Assembly (NCBI RefSeq): GCF_900626135.1
Contig: NZ_LR130785.1
Coordinates: 1,583,241 to 1,647,240 of the forward strand
DNA length: 64,000 nucleotides
Source: Senegalia massiliensis
Lineage (GTDB): Bacteria > Bacillota > Clostridia > Tissierellales > SIT17
Direction of reading: 5' to 3'
The notes beneath the pieces are model-generated. The model was not told where the DNA came from. It worked only from the letters and a program-made list of their open reading frames with translations, and did no database searches. Below are positions 42,723 to 52,027 of the stretch, in pieces. A program made the translations under genes and the position numbers. Each line of letters starts with the position of its first letter. Positions within the stretch are counted from its first letter, which is position 1.

Positions 42723-45700
42723 ATGTATTTAAAAAAAATAGAATTACAAGGATTCAAATCATTTGCAGATAAAACTACAATTGATTTTGAAAAGGGAATA
42801 ACAGGCGTTGTAGGACCTAATGGTAGCGGAAAAAGCAATATATCTGATGCTATAAAATGGGTCTTAGGAGAACAAAGTGCTAAGTCATTACGAGGTAGTA
42901 AAATGGAAGATGTTATATTTTCTGGAACATCTAAAAGGAAAGCATTAGGTTTTAGTGAAGTAACTCTTATTTTGGATAACAAAAATAACGAGATACCAGT
43001 TGATTATTCTGACGTAAGTATTACAAGAAGAGTATATCGTTCAGGAGAAAGTGAATATTATATAAACAAAACATCAAGTAGATTAAAAGATGTTAAAGAA
43101 TTATTTATGGATACAGGTGTAGGAACTGATGGTTATTCTATAATAGGACAAGGTAAGATAGAAGAGATATTATCAAGTAAAACTGAAGATAGAAGAAATT
43201 TAATTGAGGAAGCAGTTGGGATTGTAAAGTATAAGTCAAGAAAGAAAGAATCAGAAAAAAAGTTAGACAAAACCAATGATAATTTAATCAGAATAAATGA
43301 TATTATAGAAGAACTTTCAACAAATATAGATTCTTTGAAAGATCAAAGTGATAAGGCTAATGAGTATTTGCAATTAAGATCAAAGTTAAAATCTTTAGAG
43401 GTTAATTTATTTGTTAGAGAAATTAATAGGCTTAATGATGAAATAGAGCACCTTAAAGCTCAAAAAGAATTAGTATTAAATCAGTATTCTGAGAATGAAG
43501 AAAATAGAAAACAAATAGAAATAAAATTTGAAAAAGCAAAAAGTCTAATTGAAGAAATAGATAATGAAATAGAAAATATTCAGAATCAGAAACAGACTCT
43601 TCAAAGAAATATAGAAAAAGAAGAAACGGATTTTAAGATAAAGAAAGAAAAAATTTCATTTTTAAATAAAGATATTGTAAGATTAGATTTAGAATTAGAA
43701 GAAAATATAGAATTAACAGATGAAAAGCAAGATGAATTATTATATTTAAAAAAAGAAAAAGAAAAGATTAATACAGATATTTCTTCTCTGAAATTAAAAT
43801 CTGATGAAATAAATAGATTATTAAATCAAAATGAATCCTATATAAAATCTTCTGAGGAAAATATTGAAAAGAAGAAAACTGATATTATAGAGATTTTAAA
43901 TAATATAACAGAGAAAAAAGGTAAAATTAATACGATAGAATCTTTTATTAAAAATATTGATAAAAGAATAAAAGGTATATTGGAAGAAAAAGAAGAGTTA
44001 GATAGAAAAAAGGATTCTATCATAACAGAAAATGATAATATTGGATCAGAGTTAGAAATATACAGAAAAAAAATAAAGAATTTAGAAAATCAGAAAAATA
44101 AACTTTTAACAGATAAAGAAAAAAACAAAAGAGATATGGATGAATATATAAAACGTATTAATGATTTAAAGTTGAAAATTGATTCTAATAAATCAAGACT
44201 TAAAATGCTTAATAATATAAAAGAAAGGTATGATGGATATTATAAAGGCGTAAAAAATATTTTATTAGCTTGCAAAAAGAACTCATCTTTTTCAAAGGGA
44301 TTAAAAGGTGTAGTAGCAGAATTAATAACTACTCAAGAAAAATATGAAAAGGCAATTGAAATAGCATTAGGAGGTTCATTACAAAATGTTGTTACAGAAT
44401 CAAAAGAAGATGCTAAGAAATTTATTGATTATCTAAAAAACAATAAATTAGGAAGAGTAACATTTCTACCACTGGATTCTATAAAAGCAAGAAAAATTAA
44501 TAATGATATGAAAAAAATATTGTCTCATGATGGAGTATATGATTTAGCTTCCAAATTGATAAGTTATGATGAAGAATATACAAATATATTTGAATATTTA
44601 TTGGGACGAGTTATAGTTGTAGAAAATTTAAAAGTAGGTATATATGTATCAAGAATGTGCAATAATTCCTATAAAATAGTAACGTTAGAAGGAGATGTAA
44701 TAAACCCTGGTGGCTCAATGACCGGAGGAGATTACAAAAATAATAATTCTACAAGTTTAATAGGTAGGGATAGAGAAATTGAGGAATTAAAAAATAATAT
44801 AAAAAGTAATGAGAAAAAATATAATGAAATTATTCAGAAGTATTCTGATCTAAAAAAACAGATACACAAAGAAGAAGAAAAATTAGATAATTTAAATGAA
44901 AATATAAATAATCTAAAGATAGATATAAATAGCAAGGAAAATAGAAAAGAAAACTTAAAAGAACAAAGGGATGAAATTGAATATAGAATAGAAAGATTTT
45001 CTAAAGAATTAAATAATTTAGAGTTGGAAAAACAGAACTCTATAAATACAATTATGGAAACTAAAAAAATAATAAAAGAATTAGAATCTAAAAATAGTTT
45101 TACTAAACAAGGTGTAGAAATTGATTTAAAAGATTTTAATGATAAAAAGGAAAAGGTTAAAAAGTTAAATGATGATATAACTAAACTTAAAATTGAATTA
45201 GCATCATTTGAACAAAGACAAAAAGAAATTTCTAATACTTTGAAAAGATTAAATTTAGAGATTGATTCATTAAAAACTAAAAATGAAACCATAAAAAAAG
45301 AAATAAAAACTAAGGAAGATGATATAAAACATACTGAAATATTATTAAATGATATAGATAAAAAAAGGATAGAGCTTAAAGAAAAGCTTAATAAGTCGAA
45401 TTCAATATTAGTAGAGTCTAAAAATCAAAAAAAATTATATCTTGATAATTTTTACAAAGAACAAGAAACTCTAAAGAAAATGAATGAAAATATATCATCT
45501 TTACAAAAAAGTATTAATAAAATAGATGTAAAAATGACTAAGTGTGAAACTAGTTTAGAAAACTTTAATAATAAATTATGGGAAGAATATGAATTAACTT
45601 ATCAAATGGCATTGGAATATAAAGAAGAAATACAAAATGTTACTGAGGTTCAAAAAGAGATAAAAAATTATAAGATAATGATAAAAAAATTAGGTAATAT

Positions 45701-46307
45701 AAATATGGATTCTATAGAACAATATAAAGAAATATCTGAAAGATATGAGTTTTTAAATACTCAAAAAGAAGATTTAAAAGAAGCAAAAGTAAATCTTGAA
45801 AAAGTTATTAGAGATATGGAAGATAAAATGAAAGAATTATTTGTAGAAAAATTTAAAGTAATAAATAAAAACTTTAAAAGTATATTTGAAAAATTATTTG
45901 GAGGAGGAAAATCAGATATATATCTAGTTGACGAAGATAATATTTTAGAAAGTGATATTGAAATAATTGCTCAACCTCCAGGTAAAAAACTTCAAAATAT
46001 AAATTTACTTTCTGGAGGAGAAAAATCTCTTACAGCTATTTCATTATTATTTGCAATTTTAAAGCTTAAACCTACTCCATTCTGTGTATTAGATGAAATA
46101 GAAGCAGCTTTAGATGATGCAAATGTAATAAGGTTTTCAGAATATCTAAGGGAATTTTCTGAGAAAACTCAATTTATAGTTATTACTCATAGAAAAGGAA
46201 CTATGGAATCTGTAGATTCATTATATGGTGTTACTATGGAGGAACATGGAATAAGTAGATTATTATCAGTGAAATTATCAGAGTTATTAGAAGAAAAAGC
46301 AAGTTAA
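42723..46307 (+). CDS. smc: chromosome segregation ATPase SMC
   Basis: Condensin subunit that organises and segregates the chromosome with ScpA and ScpB. N-terminal Walker A GPNGSGKSN (31-39); two long coiled coils (about 170-500 and 675-1010) flank the hinge (about 515-665, with GSLQNVVTESKEDA and the glycine-rich GDVINPGGSMTGG). The C-terminal ABC signature is LLSGGEKSL and Walker B FCVLDEIEAALDD. 1194 residues is standard. AGAGGTAG precedes ATG 42723. ftsY follows after 13 bases. Confidence 0.98.
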   Translation: MYLKKIELQGFKSFADKTTIDFEKGITGVVGPNGSGKSNISDAIKWVLGEQSAKSLRGSKMEDVIFSGTSKRKALGFSEVTLILDNKNNEIPVDYSDVSITRRVYRSGESEYYINKTSSRLKDVKELFMDTGVGTDGYSIIGQGKIEEILSSKTEDRRNLIEEAVGIVKYKSRKKESEKKLDKTNDNLIRINDIIEELSTNIDSLKDQSDKANEYLQLRSKLKSLEVNLFVREINRLNDEIEHLKAQKELVLNQYSENEENRKQIEIKFEKAKSLIEEIDNEIENIQNQKQTLQRNIEKEETDFKIKKEKISFLNKDIVRLDLELEENIELTDEKQDELLYLKKEKEKINTDISSLKLKSDEINRLLNQNESYIKSSEENIEKKKTDIIEILNNITEKKGKINTIESFIKNIDKRIKGILEEKEELDRKKDSIITENDNIGSELEIYRKKIKNLENQKNKLLTDKEKNKRDMDEYIKRINDLKLKIDSNKSRLKMLNNIKERYDGYYKGVKNILLACKKNSSFSKGLKGVVAELITTQEKYEKAIEIALGGSLQNVVTESKEDAKKFIDYLKNNKLGRVTFLPLDSIKARKINNDMKKILSHDGVYDLASKLISYDEEYTNIFEYLLGRVIVVENLKVGIYVSRMCNNSYKIVTLEGDVINPGGSMTGGDYKNNNSTSLIGRDREIEELKNNIKSNEKKYNEIIQKYSDLKKQIHKEEEKLDNLNENINNLKIDINSKENRKENLKEQRDEIEYRIERFSKELNNLELEKQNSINTIMETKKIIKELESKNSFTKQGVEIDLKDFNDKKEKVKKLNDDITKLKIELASFEQRQKEISNTLKRLNLEIDSLKTKNETIKKEIKTKEDDIKHTEILLNDIDKKRIELKEKLNKSNSILVESKNQKKLYLDNFYKEQETLKKMNENISSLQKSINKIDVKMTKCETSLENFNNKLWEEYELTYQMALEYKEEIQNVTEVQKEIKNYKIMIKKLGNINMDSIEQYKEISERYEFLNTQKEDLKEAKVNLEKVIRDMEDKMKELFVEKFKVINKNFKSIFEKLFGGGKSDIYLVDEDNILESDIEIIAQPPGKKLQNINLLSGGEKSLTAISLLFAILKLKPTPFCVLDEIEAALDDANVIRFSEYLREFSEKTQFIVITHRKGTMESVDSLYGVTMEEHGISRLLSVKLSELLEEKAS

Positions 46308-46320
46308 TAGGAGGAGAAAT

Positions 46321-47316
46321 ATGTTTGATAATTTATTTAATAAAAACAAAGAAGAATCAGAAAAAGTAGAAGAAAAAGAAGAGTTACAAGAAGAGAAAAA
46401 GGGTTTTTTGGGTAGGTTAAAAGAAGGGTTAGAAAAAACAAGAAAAGGCATAACTGATAAAGTAGATGATATAATTAAACATTATCATAAAATTGATGAA
46501 GAACTATTTGAGGAACTTGAAGAAGTGCTTATAATGGCAGATGTTGGATTTGAAACAACTGAAACCATAATAGAAAATGTTAAAGATAAGGTTAAAGAAA
46601 GAAAGTTAACTGAGGCTACAGATGTTAAAGATGTACTTAAAGAAGAATTAAAAGAAAGACTAGAAGATGTAGAAGGGGATTCTAAGTTGAATATAGAGCC
46701 TTCACCTTCTATAATATTAGTTGTAGGAGTAAATGGAGTAGGTAAAACTACTACAATTGGAAAATTAGCATATAAATTTAAGAACAATGGAAAAAAAGTT
46801 CTTATTGCAGCAGGTGATACATTTAGAGCAGCAGCAATAGAGCAACTAAATGAATGGACTAATAGATCTAATGTTGATTTAATATCACATAAAGAAGGAT
46901 CTGATCCAGCAGCAGTTATTTTTGATGGCATACAAGCAGCTAAGGCAAGAAAGACAGATATTTTAATTTGTGATACTGCTGGAAGGCTTCATAACAAAAA
47001 AAATCTAATGAATGAATTAAATAAAATAGTTCGTATAGTGAATAGAGAATATCCTGATGCCACAAAAGAGATATTACTTGTAGTTGATGCTACAACAGGA
47101 CAAAATGCAGTTATGCAAGCAAAAGTTTTTAAAGAAGCATGTAATGTTACAGGGATAGCACTTACAAAACTTGATGGTACTGCAAAAGGTGGGGTTATTT
47201 TTGCAGTACAATCTGAATTAAATGTACCTATAAAGCTTGTTGGAGTAGGTGAAGGAATTAATGATTTACAAGAGTTTGATAGAGATAATTTTGTAAATGC
47301 AATTTTTCCAGATTAA
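46321..47316 (+). CDS. ftsY: signal recognition particle receptor FtsY
   Basis: SRP-GTPase receptor that brings ribosome-SRP complexes to the membrane. A short charged N-terminal stretch (about 1-40, Glu/Lys rich), an N domain (40-125) and a G domain with GVNGVGKTTTIGKL (from about 136), DTFRAAAIEQL, DTAGRLHNK and TKLDGTAKGG. 331 residues is normal. AGGAGGAG precedes ATG 46321. Its partner ffh is encoded just downstream, behind a separate promoter. Confidence 0.97.
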   Translation: MFDNLFNKNKEESEKVEEKEELQEEKKGFLGRLKEGLEKTRKGITDKVDDIIKHYHKIDEELFEELEEVLIMADVGFETTETIIENVKDKVKERKLTEATDVKDVLKEELKERLEDVEGDSKLNIEPSPSIILVVGVNGVGKTTTIGKLAYKFKNNGKKVLIAAGDTFRAAAIEQLNEWTNRSNVDLISHKEGSDPAAVIFDGIQAAKARKTDILICDTAGRLHNKKNLMNELNKIVRIVNREYPDATKEILLVVDATTGQNAVMQAKVFKEACNVTGIALTKLDGTAKGGVIFAVQSELNVPIKLVGVGEGINDLQEFDRDNFVNAIFPD

Positions 47317-47320
47317 ATGT

Positions 47321-47376
47321 TTGACAAATATAAAAAAATATTATACAATACATCTGTCAAGTTAATTACTTTACAG
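47321..47376 (+). promoter_or_regulatory. ylxM-ffh promoter and leader hairpin
   Basis: -35 TTGACA (47321-47326), 17-base spacer, -10 TACAAT (47344-47349). A short hairpin follows at 47354-47376 (CTGT/ACAG and AAGT/ACTT with one mismatch, loop TAATT), at or just after the predicted start point. Confidence 0.7.
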
Positions 47377-47411
47377 GTGTATTCGTTTATTTTAATGAAA
47401 AGGTTGATTTT

Positions 47412-47786
47412 ATGTTTGAAAAGATAGTGGAGATAGGTTTATTATTTGATTTTTATGGGAAACTTTTAAGCTCTAGACAATTTCAAGCAATTGAATTATA
47501 TTATATACATGATTTAACATTGACCGAAATTGGAGAACAATTAGAAATTAGTAGGCAGGGAGCATATGATTTAGTAAAAAGAGCAGAGTCTGTACTGTAT
47601 AAATATGAAGATACATTAGGTTTAGTAAAAAGATTTGAGATTAATAGAAAAAAAGCAGAAGAATTAAATTATTTATTATATAAACTAAAAAACAACTCAG
47701 ATATCATAAATAGTGAAAATAAAGAAATATTTGAAGATATAAATGGTATTGTTAAACAATTACTTGTAACTCAGGAGGTGAAATAA
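47412..47786 (+). CDS. ylxM: YlxM family putative DNA-binding protein
   Basis: 124-residue protein of the YlxM/UPF0122 family; resembles sigma-factor region 4 helix-turn-helix (YYIHDLTLTEIGEQLEISRQ then GAYDLVKRAES). In streptococci the homologue stimulates SRP pathway GTPases; in Firmicutes it nearly always precedes ffh. Its stop overlaps the ffh start by one base (TAATG), so translation is coupled. A basic, coiled C-terminus follows the HTH. The start is ATG 47412 behind AAAAGG. Confidence 0.92.
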   Translation: MFEKIVEIGLLFDFYGKLLSSRQFQAIELYYIHDLTLTEIGEQLEISRQGAYDLVKRAESVLYKYEDTLGLVKRFEINRKKAEELNYLLYKLKNNSDIINSENKEIFEDINGIVKQLLVTQEVK

Positions 47787-49129
47787 TGGTTTTTGAAAGT
47801 TTAGGTGAAAAGCTTCAAAAAACTCTTGGAAAATTAAAAGGAAAAGGAAAATTAAATGAAAAAGATGTAAAAGCAGCAATGAGAGAAGTAAAATTAGCAC
47901 TTCTCGAAGCAGATGTTAACTTTAAAGTTGTAAAGAATTTTGTAAACAAAGTTAAAGAAAGAGCTGTAGGACATGAAGTTATGGAAAGTCTTACTCCTGG
48001 TCAACAAGTTATTAAAATTGTAAATGAAGAACTTACAAATTTAATGGGAGAAAAAGAAAGTAAAATAAATTTTGCTGACAATCCTCCTACTGTAATAATG
48101 CTTTGTGGTCTTCAAGGTGCTGGTAAGACAACATTGTCAGGTAAATTAGGAAATTTACTTAAAAAGAAAGGTAAAAATCCATTATTAGTAGCTTGTGATA
48201 TATATAGACCTGCAGCAATAAAGCAACTTCAAGTTGTTGGTGAACAAGCTAAAATCCCAGTTTTTACTATGGGAGATAAACAAGACCCAGTAAATATAGC
48301 AAAAGCAGGATTAGAACATGCAAATAAAAATGGAAATGATTTAGTTATTATAGATACAGCTGGACGTCTTCACATAGATGAAGGATTAATGGATGAATTA
48401 GGAAATATAAAAGAAAATATAAATCCTAATGAAATATTACTTGTAGTAGATGCAATGACAGGACAAGATGCAGTTTCAGTTGCTGAGAGCTTTAACGACA
48501 AGTTAAATATTGATGGAGTAGTACTTACAAAACTTGATGGTGATGCAAGAGGAGGAGCAGCATTATCTATTAGAGCAGTAACTGGTAAACCTCTTAAATT
48601 TGTTGGTATGGGTGAGAAGTTAGATGACTTAGAACCATTTCATCCAGATAGAATGGCATCACGAATTCTTGGTATGGGAGATGTTTTATCACTTATAGAA
48701 AAGGCTCAAGCAAATATTGATCAAAAGAAAGCCATGGAACTTGAAAGCAAATTAAGAAATCAGCAATTTACTTTTGATGACTTTTTAGATCAATTAGAGC
48801 AAATGAAAAACATGGGACCATTAAGTCAAATTTTAGAAATGATTCCAGGTATGAATAAGAAGCAAATGAAGAATTTAAATGTAGATGATAAAGAATTAGT
48901 TAAAATAGAAGCTATAATTAAGTCAATGACAAAAAATGAAAGAACAGACCCATCCATTATTAATGGTAGTAGACGAAAAAGAATTGCAAATGGAAGTGGA
49001 ACTAATATACAAGATGTAAATAGACTGTTAAAGCAATTCAAAGAAACTAGAAAGATGATGAAGAAGTTTTCTAGCATGGAAAAAAGCATGAAAAAAAGGG
49101 GAAGTATGAACTTGCCATTTTTCAAATAA
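47786..49129 (+). CDS. ffh: signal recognition particle protein Ffh
   Basis: SRP54 GTPase binding signal peptides and 4.5S/scRNA. N domain (1-90), G domain with GLQGAGKTTLSGKL (about 107-120), CDIYRPAAIKQL, DTAGRLHIDE, TKLDGDARGG, and a methionine-rich M domain (about 300-447: QLEQMKNMGPLSQILEMIPG, NGSRRKRIANGSG for RNA binding). 447 residues is normal. GGAGGTG precedes the ATG, inside the end of ylxM. Confidence 0.98.
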   Translation: MVFESLGEKLQKTLGKLKGKGKLNEKDVKAAMREVKLALLEADVNFKVVKNFVNKVKERAVGHEVMESLTPGQQVIKIVNEELTNLMGEKESKINFADNPPTVIMLCGLQGAGKTTLSGKLGNLLKKKGKNPLLVACDIYRPAAIKQLQVVGEQAKIPVFTMGDKQDPVNIAKAGLEHANKNGNDLVIIDTAGRLHIDEGLMDELGNIKENINPNEILLVVDAMTGQDAVSVAESFNDKLNIDGVVLTKLDGDARGGAALSIRAVTGKPLKFVGMGEKLDDLEPFHPDRMASRILGMGDVLSLIEKAQANIDQKKAMELESKLRNQQFTFDDFLDQLEQMKNMGPLSQILEMIPGMNKKQMKNLNVDDKELVKIEAIIKSMTKNERTDPSIINGSRRKRIANGSGTNIQDVNRLLKQFKETRKMMKKFSSMEKSMKKRGSMNLPFFK

Positions 49130-49162
49130 TAAAGTATATAACTTTTAAAGGAGGTGAAATAT

Positions 49163-49432
49163 ATGTCAGTTAAAATAAGATTAAAAAGAATGGGAGCTAA
49201 AAAAAGACCTTTCTATAGAATTGTAGTTGCTGATTCTCGTTCTCCAAGAGATGGGAGATTTATTGAAGAAATTGGTTATTATAATCCTATTTCAGAACCT
49301 AAAGAAGTTAAAATAGATGATGAAAAAGCAGTTAAGTGGTTAAGTAATGGTGCGAGACCAACAGATACTGTAAATAGTCTTTTCAAAAACAATGGTGTTC
49401 TTGACAAGTTTGAAGAGTCCAAAAAAGCATAA
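49163..49432 (+). CDS. rpsP: 30S ribosomal protein S16
   Basis: 89-residue ribosomal protein: [20 protein letters not shown], then [18 protein letters not shown] and YNPISEPKE. An in-frame ATG at 49154 overlaps the AAAGGAGGTG ribosome site; ATG 49163 is the family start. It heads rpsP-khpA(-rimM-trmD), the common ribosome-maturation cluster. Confidence 0.97.
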   Translation: MSVKIRLKRMGAKKRPFYRIVVADSRSPRDGRFIEEIGYYNPISEPKEVKIDDEKAVKWLSNGARPTDTVNSLFKNNGVLDKFEESKKA

Positions 49433-49453
49433 TAGCTTTTAGGGGGTGAAAAG

Positions 49454-49681
49454 GTGAAAGATTTAGTAGAAATGATTGCAAAATCACTTGTAGATGATCC
49501 AGATTCAGTAGAAGTAAATGAAGTTGAAGGATCACAATCAGTTATTATTGAAGTGAAGGTAGCCCCAGATGATATGGGCAAAATAATTGGAAAACAAGGT
49601 AGAATAGCTAAAGCTATAAGAACTGTTGTAAAAGCAGCTGCTATAAAAGAAAATAAAAGAGTAGTTGTAGAGATTATATAA
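49454..49681 (+). CDS. khpA: KH-domain RNA-binding protein KhpA
   Basis: 75-residue single KH domain (YlqC/KhpA). The GxxG loop is IGKQGRIAKAIRT. In streptococci and clostridia it pairs with KhpB to bind RNA and influence cell division and sRNA function. GTG 49454 is the start, behind TAGGGGGTG. A terminator follows, separating it from rimM. Confidence 0.93.
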   Translation: MKDLVEMIAKSLVDDPDSVEVNEVEGSQSVIIEVKVAPDDMGKIIGKQGRIAKAIRTVVKAAAIKENKRVVVEII

Positions 49682-49711
49682 AGGGATTAGTTTAACTAAT
49701 CTCTTTTTTAA
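49681..49711 (+). terminator. rho-independent terminator after khpA
   Basis: GGGATTAGTT pairs with AACTAATCTC (one G-T wobble), followed by a run of six T. Confidence 0.85.
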
Positions 49712-49747
49712 ATAAATATATTTACTTCTGAAAGAGAGGTTAGAAGT

Positions 49748-50245
49748 ATGAAAAATATAAAAGTTGGAAAAATTATTAATACTCATGGAATAAGAGGAGA
49801 ATTAAAAGTTTTACCATTAACTGATGATCCTAAAAGGTTTAGTGATTTAAAAGAAATATATATTGATGATGATTCTTATTATATACAAAAAGTAGGCTAT
49901 AAAAAGAACTTTCCTATAATAAAGCTAAAAGAGTATTCTAATATTAATGATGTTTTAAAATTTAAAGAGAAATATATATATATTTCTGAAGAAAATTTGG
50001 TTGATTTAGAAGAGGATAGTTATTTTATATTTCAAATAAAAGGTTTAAAAGTATTTACTTTAGAAGGGTTAGAAGTAGGTATTGTAAAAGATGTTTTAAC
50101 ACCTGGTGCAAATGATCTATATGTTGTGAAAAGTGAAAATAAGAATAAAGAATATCTTATACCAGCAGTAAAAGAATTTATCAAAGAAATTGATTTAGAA
50201 AATAAAAAGATTATTATAAATCCTATAGAGGGGTTATTGGAATGA
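49748..50245 (+). CDS. rimM: 16S rRNA processing protein RimM
   Basis: 30S maturation factor that binds S19 and helps form the head of the subunit. The N-terminal beta-barrel begins VGKIINTHGIRGELKVLPLT; the C-terminal PRC barrel contains VGIVKDVLTPGANDLYVV and IPAVKEFIKEIDLENKKI. 165 residues is normal. AGAGAGG precedes ATG 49748. Its stop overlaps the trmD start (ATGA). Confidence 0.96.
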   Translation: MKNIKVGKIINTHGIRGELKVLPLTDDPKRFSDLKEIYIDDDSYYIQKVGYKKNFPIIKLKEYSNINDVLKFKEKYIYISEENLVDLEEDSYFIFQIKGLKVFTLEGLEVGIVKDVLTPGANDLYVVKSENKNKEYLIPAVKEFIKEIDLENKKIIINPIEGLLE

Positions 50246-50958
50246 AAATAGATGTATTAACTTTATTTCCAAATATGTTTACTTCTGTATTAGATGAGAG
50301 TATTATTGGAAGGGCTAAAGAAAACAATATAGTAGATATAAATTATATTGATATAAGATCTTTTTCTAAAAATAAACACAAAAAAGTAGATGATTATCCC
50401 TATGGTGGAGGCCCAGGTATGGTAATGAAACCAGAACCTATATATAGAGCTATTCAAAGTGTTAAAGAGGATAAGAGTAGAGTTATATATCTTTCTCCTA
50501 AAGGAAAGGTATTTAATCAAGGCTTAGCAAATGATTTTTCAAAAGAAGAACATTTAATCTTTTTATGTGGACATTATGAAGGTATAGATAATAGAATAAT
50601 AGATAATTATGTGACTGATATAATTTCCATAGGGGATTATGTACTTACTGGTGGAGAGATACCAGCAATGGCAGTTATTGATTCCGTTGTAAGATTAATT
50701 CCTGGAGTATTAAATAGTGAAGAGTCATTTAAAGATGAATCTCATTATAATGGGTTATTAGAAGCACCTCAATATACTAGACCTAGAGAATTTAAAGGTA
50801 AGAAAGTACCAGATATCTTATTATCTGGTAATCATAAGAAAGTTGATGAGTGGAGAAGAAATGAATCTTTAAAGCTAACATATAAAAATAGACCTGATTT
50901 ATTAGAAAAAATAAATTTATCAGAAAAAGAAAAAAACATAATAAAAAATAATGAATAA
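50242..50958 (+). CDS. trmD: tRNA (guanine-37 N1) methyltransferase
   Basis: Adds m1G37, preventing frameshifting. SPOUT-fold motifs: DVLTLFPNMF, DDYPYGGGPGMVMKPEP, LSPKGKVFNQ, CGHYEGIDNR and IGDYVLTGGEIPAMAVID in the knotted SAM site. 238 residues is normal. Coupled to rimM by a 4-base overlap. A perfect palindromic terminator follows and serves dapA on the opposite strand as well. Confidence 0.97.
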   Translation: MKIDVLTLFPNMFTSVLDESIIGRAKENNIVDINYIDIRSFSKNKHKKVDDYPYGGGPGMVMKPEPIYRAIQSVKEDKSRVIYLSPKGKVFNQGLANDFSKEEHLIFLCGHYEGIDNRIIDNYVTDIISIGDYVLTGGEIPAMAVIDSVVRLIPGVLNSEESFKDESHYNGLLEAPQYTRPREFKGKKVPDILLSGNHKKVDEWRRNESLKLTYKNRPDLLEKINLSEKEKNIIKNNE

Positions 50959-50980
50959 AATTTTATTCATTATTTTTTAT
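50947..50980. terminator. 28-bp perfect palindrome, bidirectional terminator of trmD and dapA
   Basis: AATAATGAATAAAA (50947-50960) and TTTTATTCATTATT (50961-50974) are perfect reverse complements; T-runs follow on both strands. The trmD stop lies within the 5' arm. Confidence 0.82.
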
Positions 50981-50990
50981 TATGTTTTAA

Positions 50991-51863
50991 TTATATTATA
51001 TTTAAATTTTCAAGTTCTTGTTTTATAATTATTTCTTCATGCTCTCCTAAATTAGTTAATGGTAATCTTACTCCTCCTACATTAATACCTATCATATTTA
51101 ATGCTGCTTTTACTGGAATAGGATTTGTTGTTATAAATAATTTTTTGAAAATATTTAACAGTTTTAAATGTATATTTTGTGATTTAATAACATCACCGTT
51201 AATAAAAGCGTTTATCATCTCATTCATTTCTTCTCCAACAATATGTGAAGAAACACTTACTACTCCATATGTCCCTACAGACATTGATGGAAGAAATGAA
51301 ATATCATCTCCTGAATAAATTTTAAAATCTTCTGAAGTAATTTTTATTATTTCAGATATTTGATTTATATTTCCACTTGCCTCTTTTAAAGCAACTATAT
51401 TATCAATTTCAGATAGTTTTTTTACTGTTTCAGGTAACATATTACAACCTGTTCTACCTGGTACATTATATAGCATTATAGGTAGATCAACTTCTGAAGA
51501 TATTTTTTTAAAATGAGAATATAGTGACTCTTGATTTGGTTTATTATAATATGGAGTAACAATTAATAATCCATCTACTCCAGCATCTTTGGCTAGTTTG
51601 GCATTATAAATAGTTTTCTTAGTAGAATTTGTACCAACACCTGCTATAATTGGAACATTTACATTCTCTTTTATTTTTTCGTATAATTTAATCTTCTCTT
51701 CATCTGAAAGAGTTGGTGCTTCTCCTGTTGTACCTGTTATAACCAATGATGTATTTTCATCTTTAATTAATTTTTTAGCAAGCAATATTGCCATATCATA
51801 ATTTACATTTAAATTTTCATCAAATGGTGTAACCATAGCTGTAATAAATCTTCCCCAATTCAT
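50991..51863 (-). CDS. dapA: 4-hydroxy-tetrahydrodipicolinate synthase
   Basis: Condenses pyruvate and aspartate semialdehyde, the branch point to lysine, diaminopimelate and dipicolinate. TIM-barrel motifs: GTTGEAPTLSDEEK (45-58), YYNKPNQ, YNVPGRTG (132-139) and the Schiff-base lysine K160 in ALKEASGN. 290 residues is normal. AAAGGAG precedes the start. It is divergent from asd, which makes its substrate, and lies next to dipicolinate synthase genes, which use its product. Confidence 0.97.
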   Translation of the reverse strand: MNWGRFITAMVTPFDENLNVNYDMAILLAKKLIKDENTSLVITGTTGEAPTLSDEEKIKLYEKIKENVNVPIIAGVGTNSTKKTIYNAKLAKDAGVDGLLIVTPYYNKPNQESLYSHFKKISSEVDLPIMLYNVPGRTGCNMLPETVKKLSEIDNIVALKEASGNINQISEIIKITSEDFKIYSGDDISFLPSMSVGTYGVVSVSSHIVGEEMNEMINAFINGDVIKSQNIHLKLLNIFKKLFITTNPIPVKAALNMIGINVGGVRLPLTNLGEHEEIIIKQELENLNII

Positions 51864-52027
51864 TTAAAATCTCCTTTCAGTCCAGTATTTTAAATTGATA
51901 AAGAATCGATATATTATTTATTTTATGTATTAATTATAAATATGTTCTTATTTCAATAGTATTTAACCTTTTTACATAGAGTTGAATATTATATTAATAT
52001 CTTGAGATTTAAAATAAGGAGGAAAAA

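Noticed and set aside
51864-52027. Possible lysine riboswitch or T-box between dapA and asd
   Set aside because: Only 164 bases of very AT-rich sequence, with no long conserved stems, no terminator and no T-box sequence. Too short for a lysine riboswitch plus two promoters.
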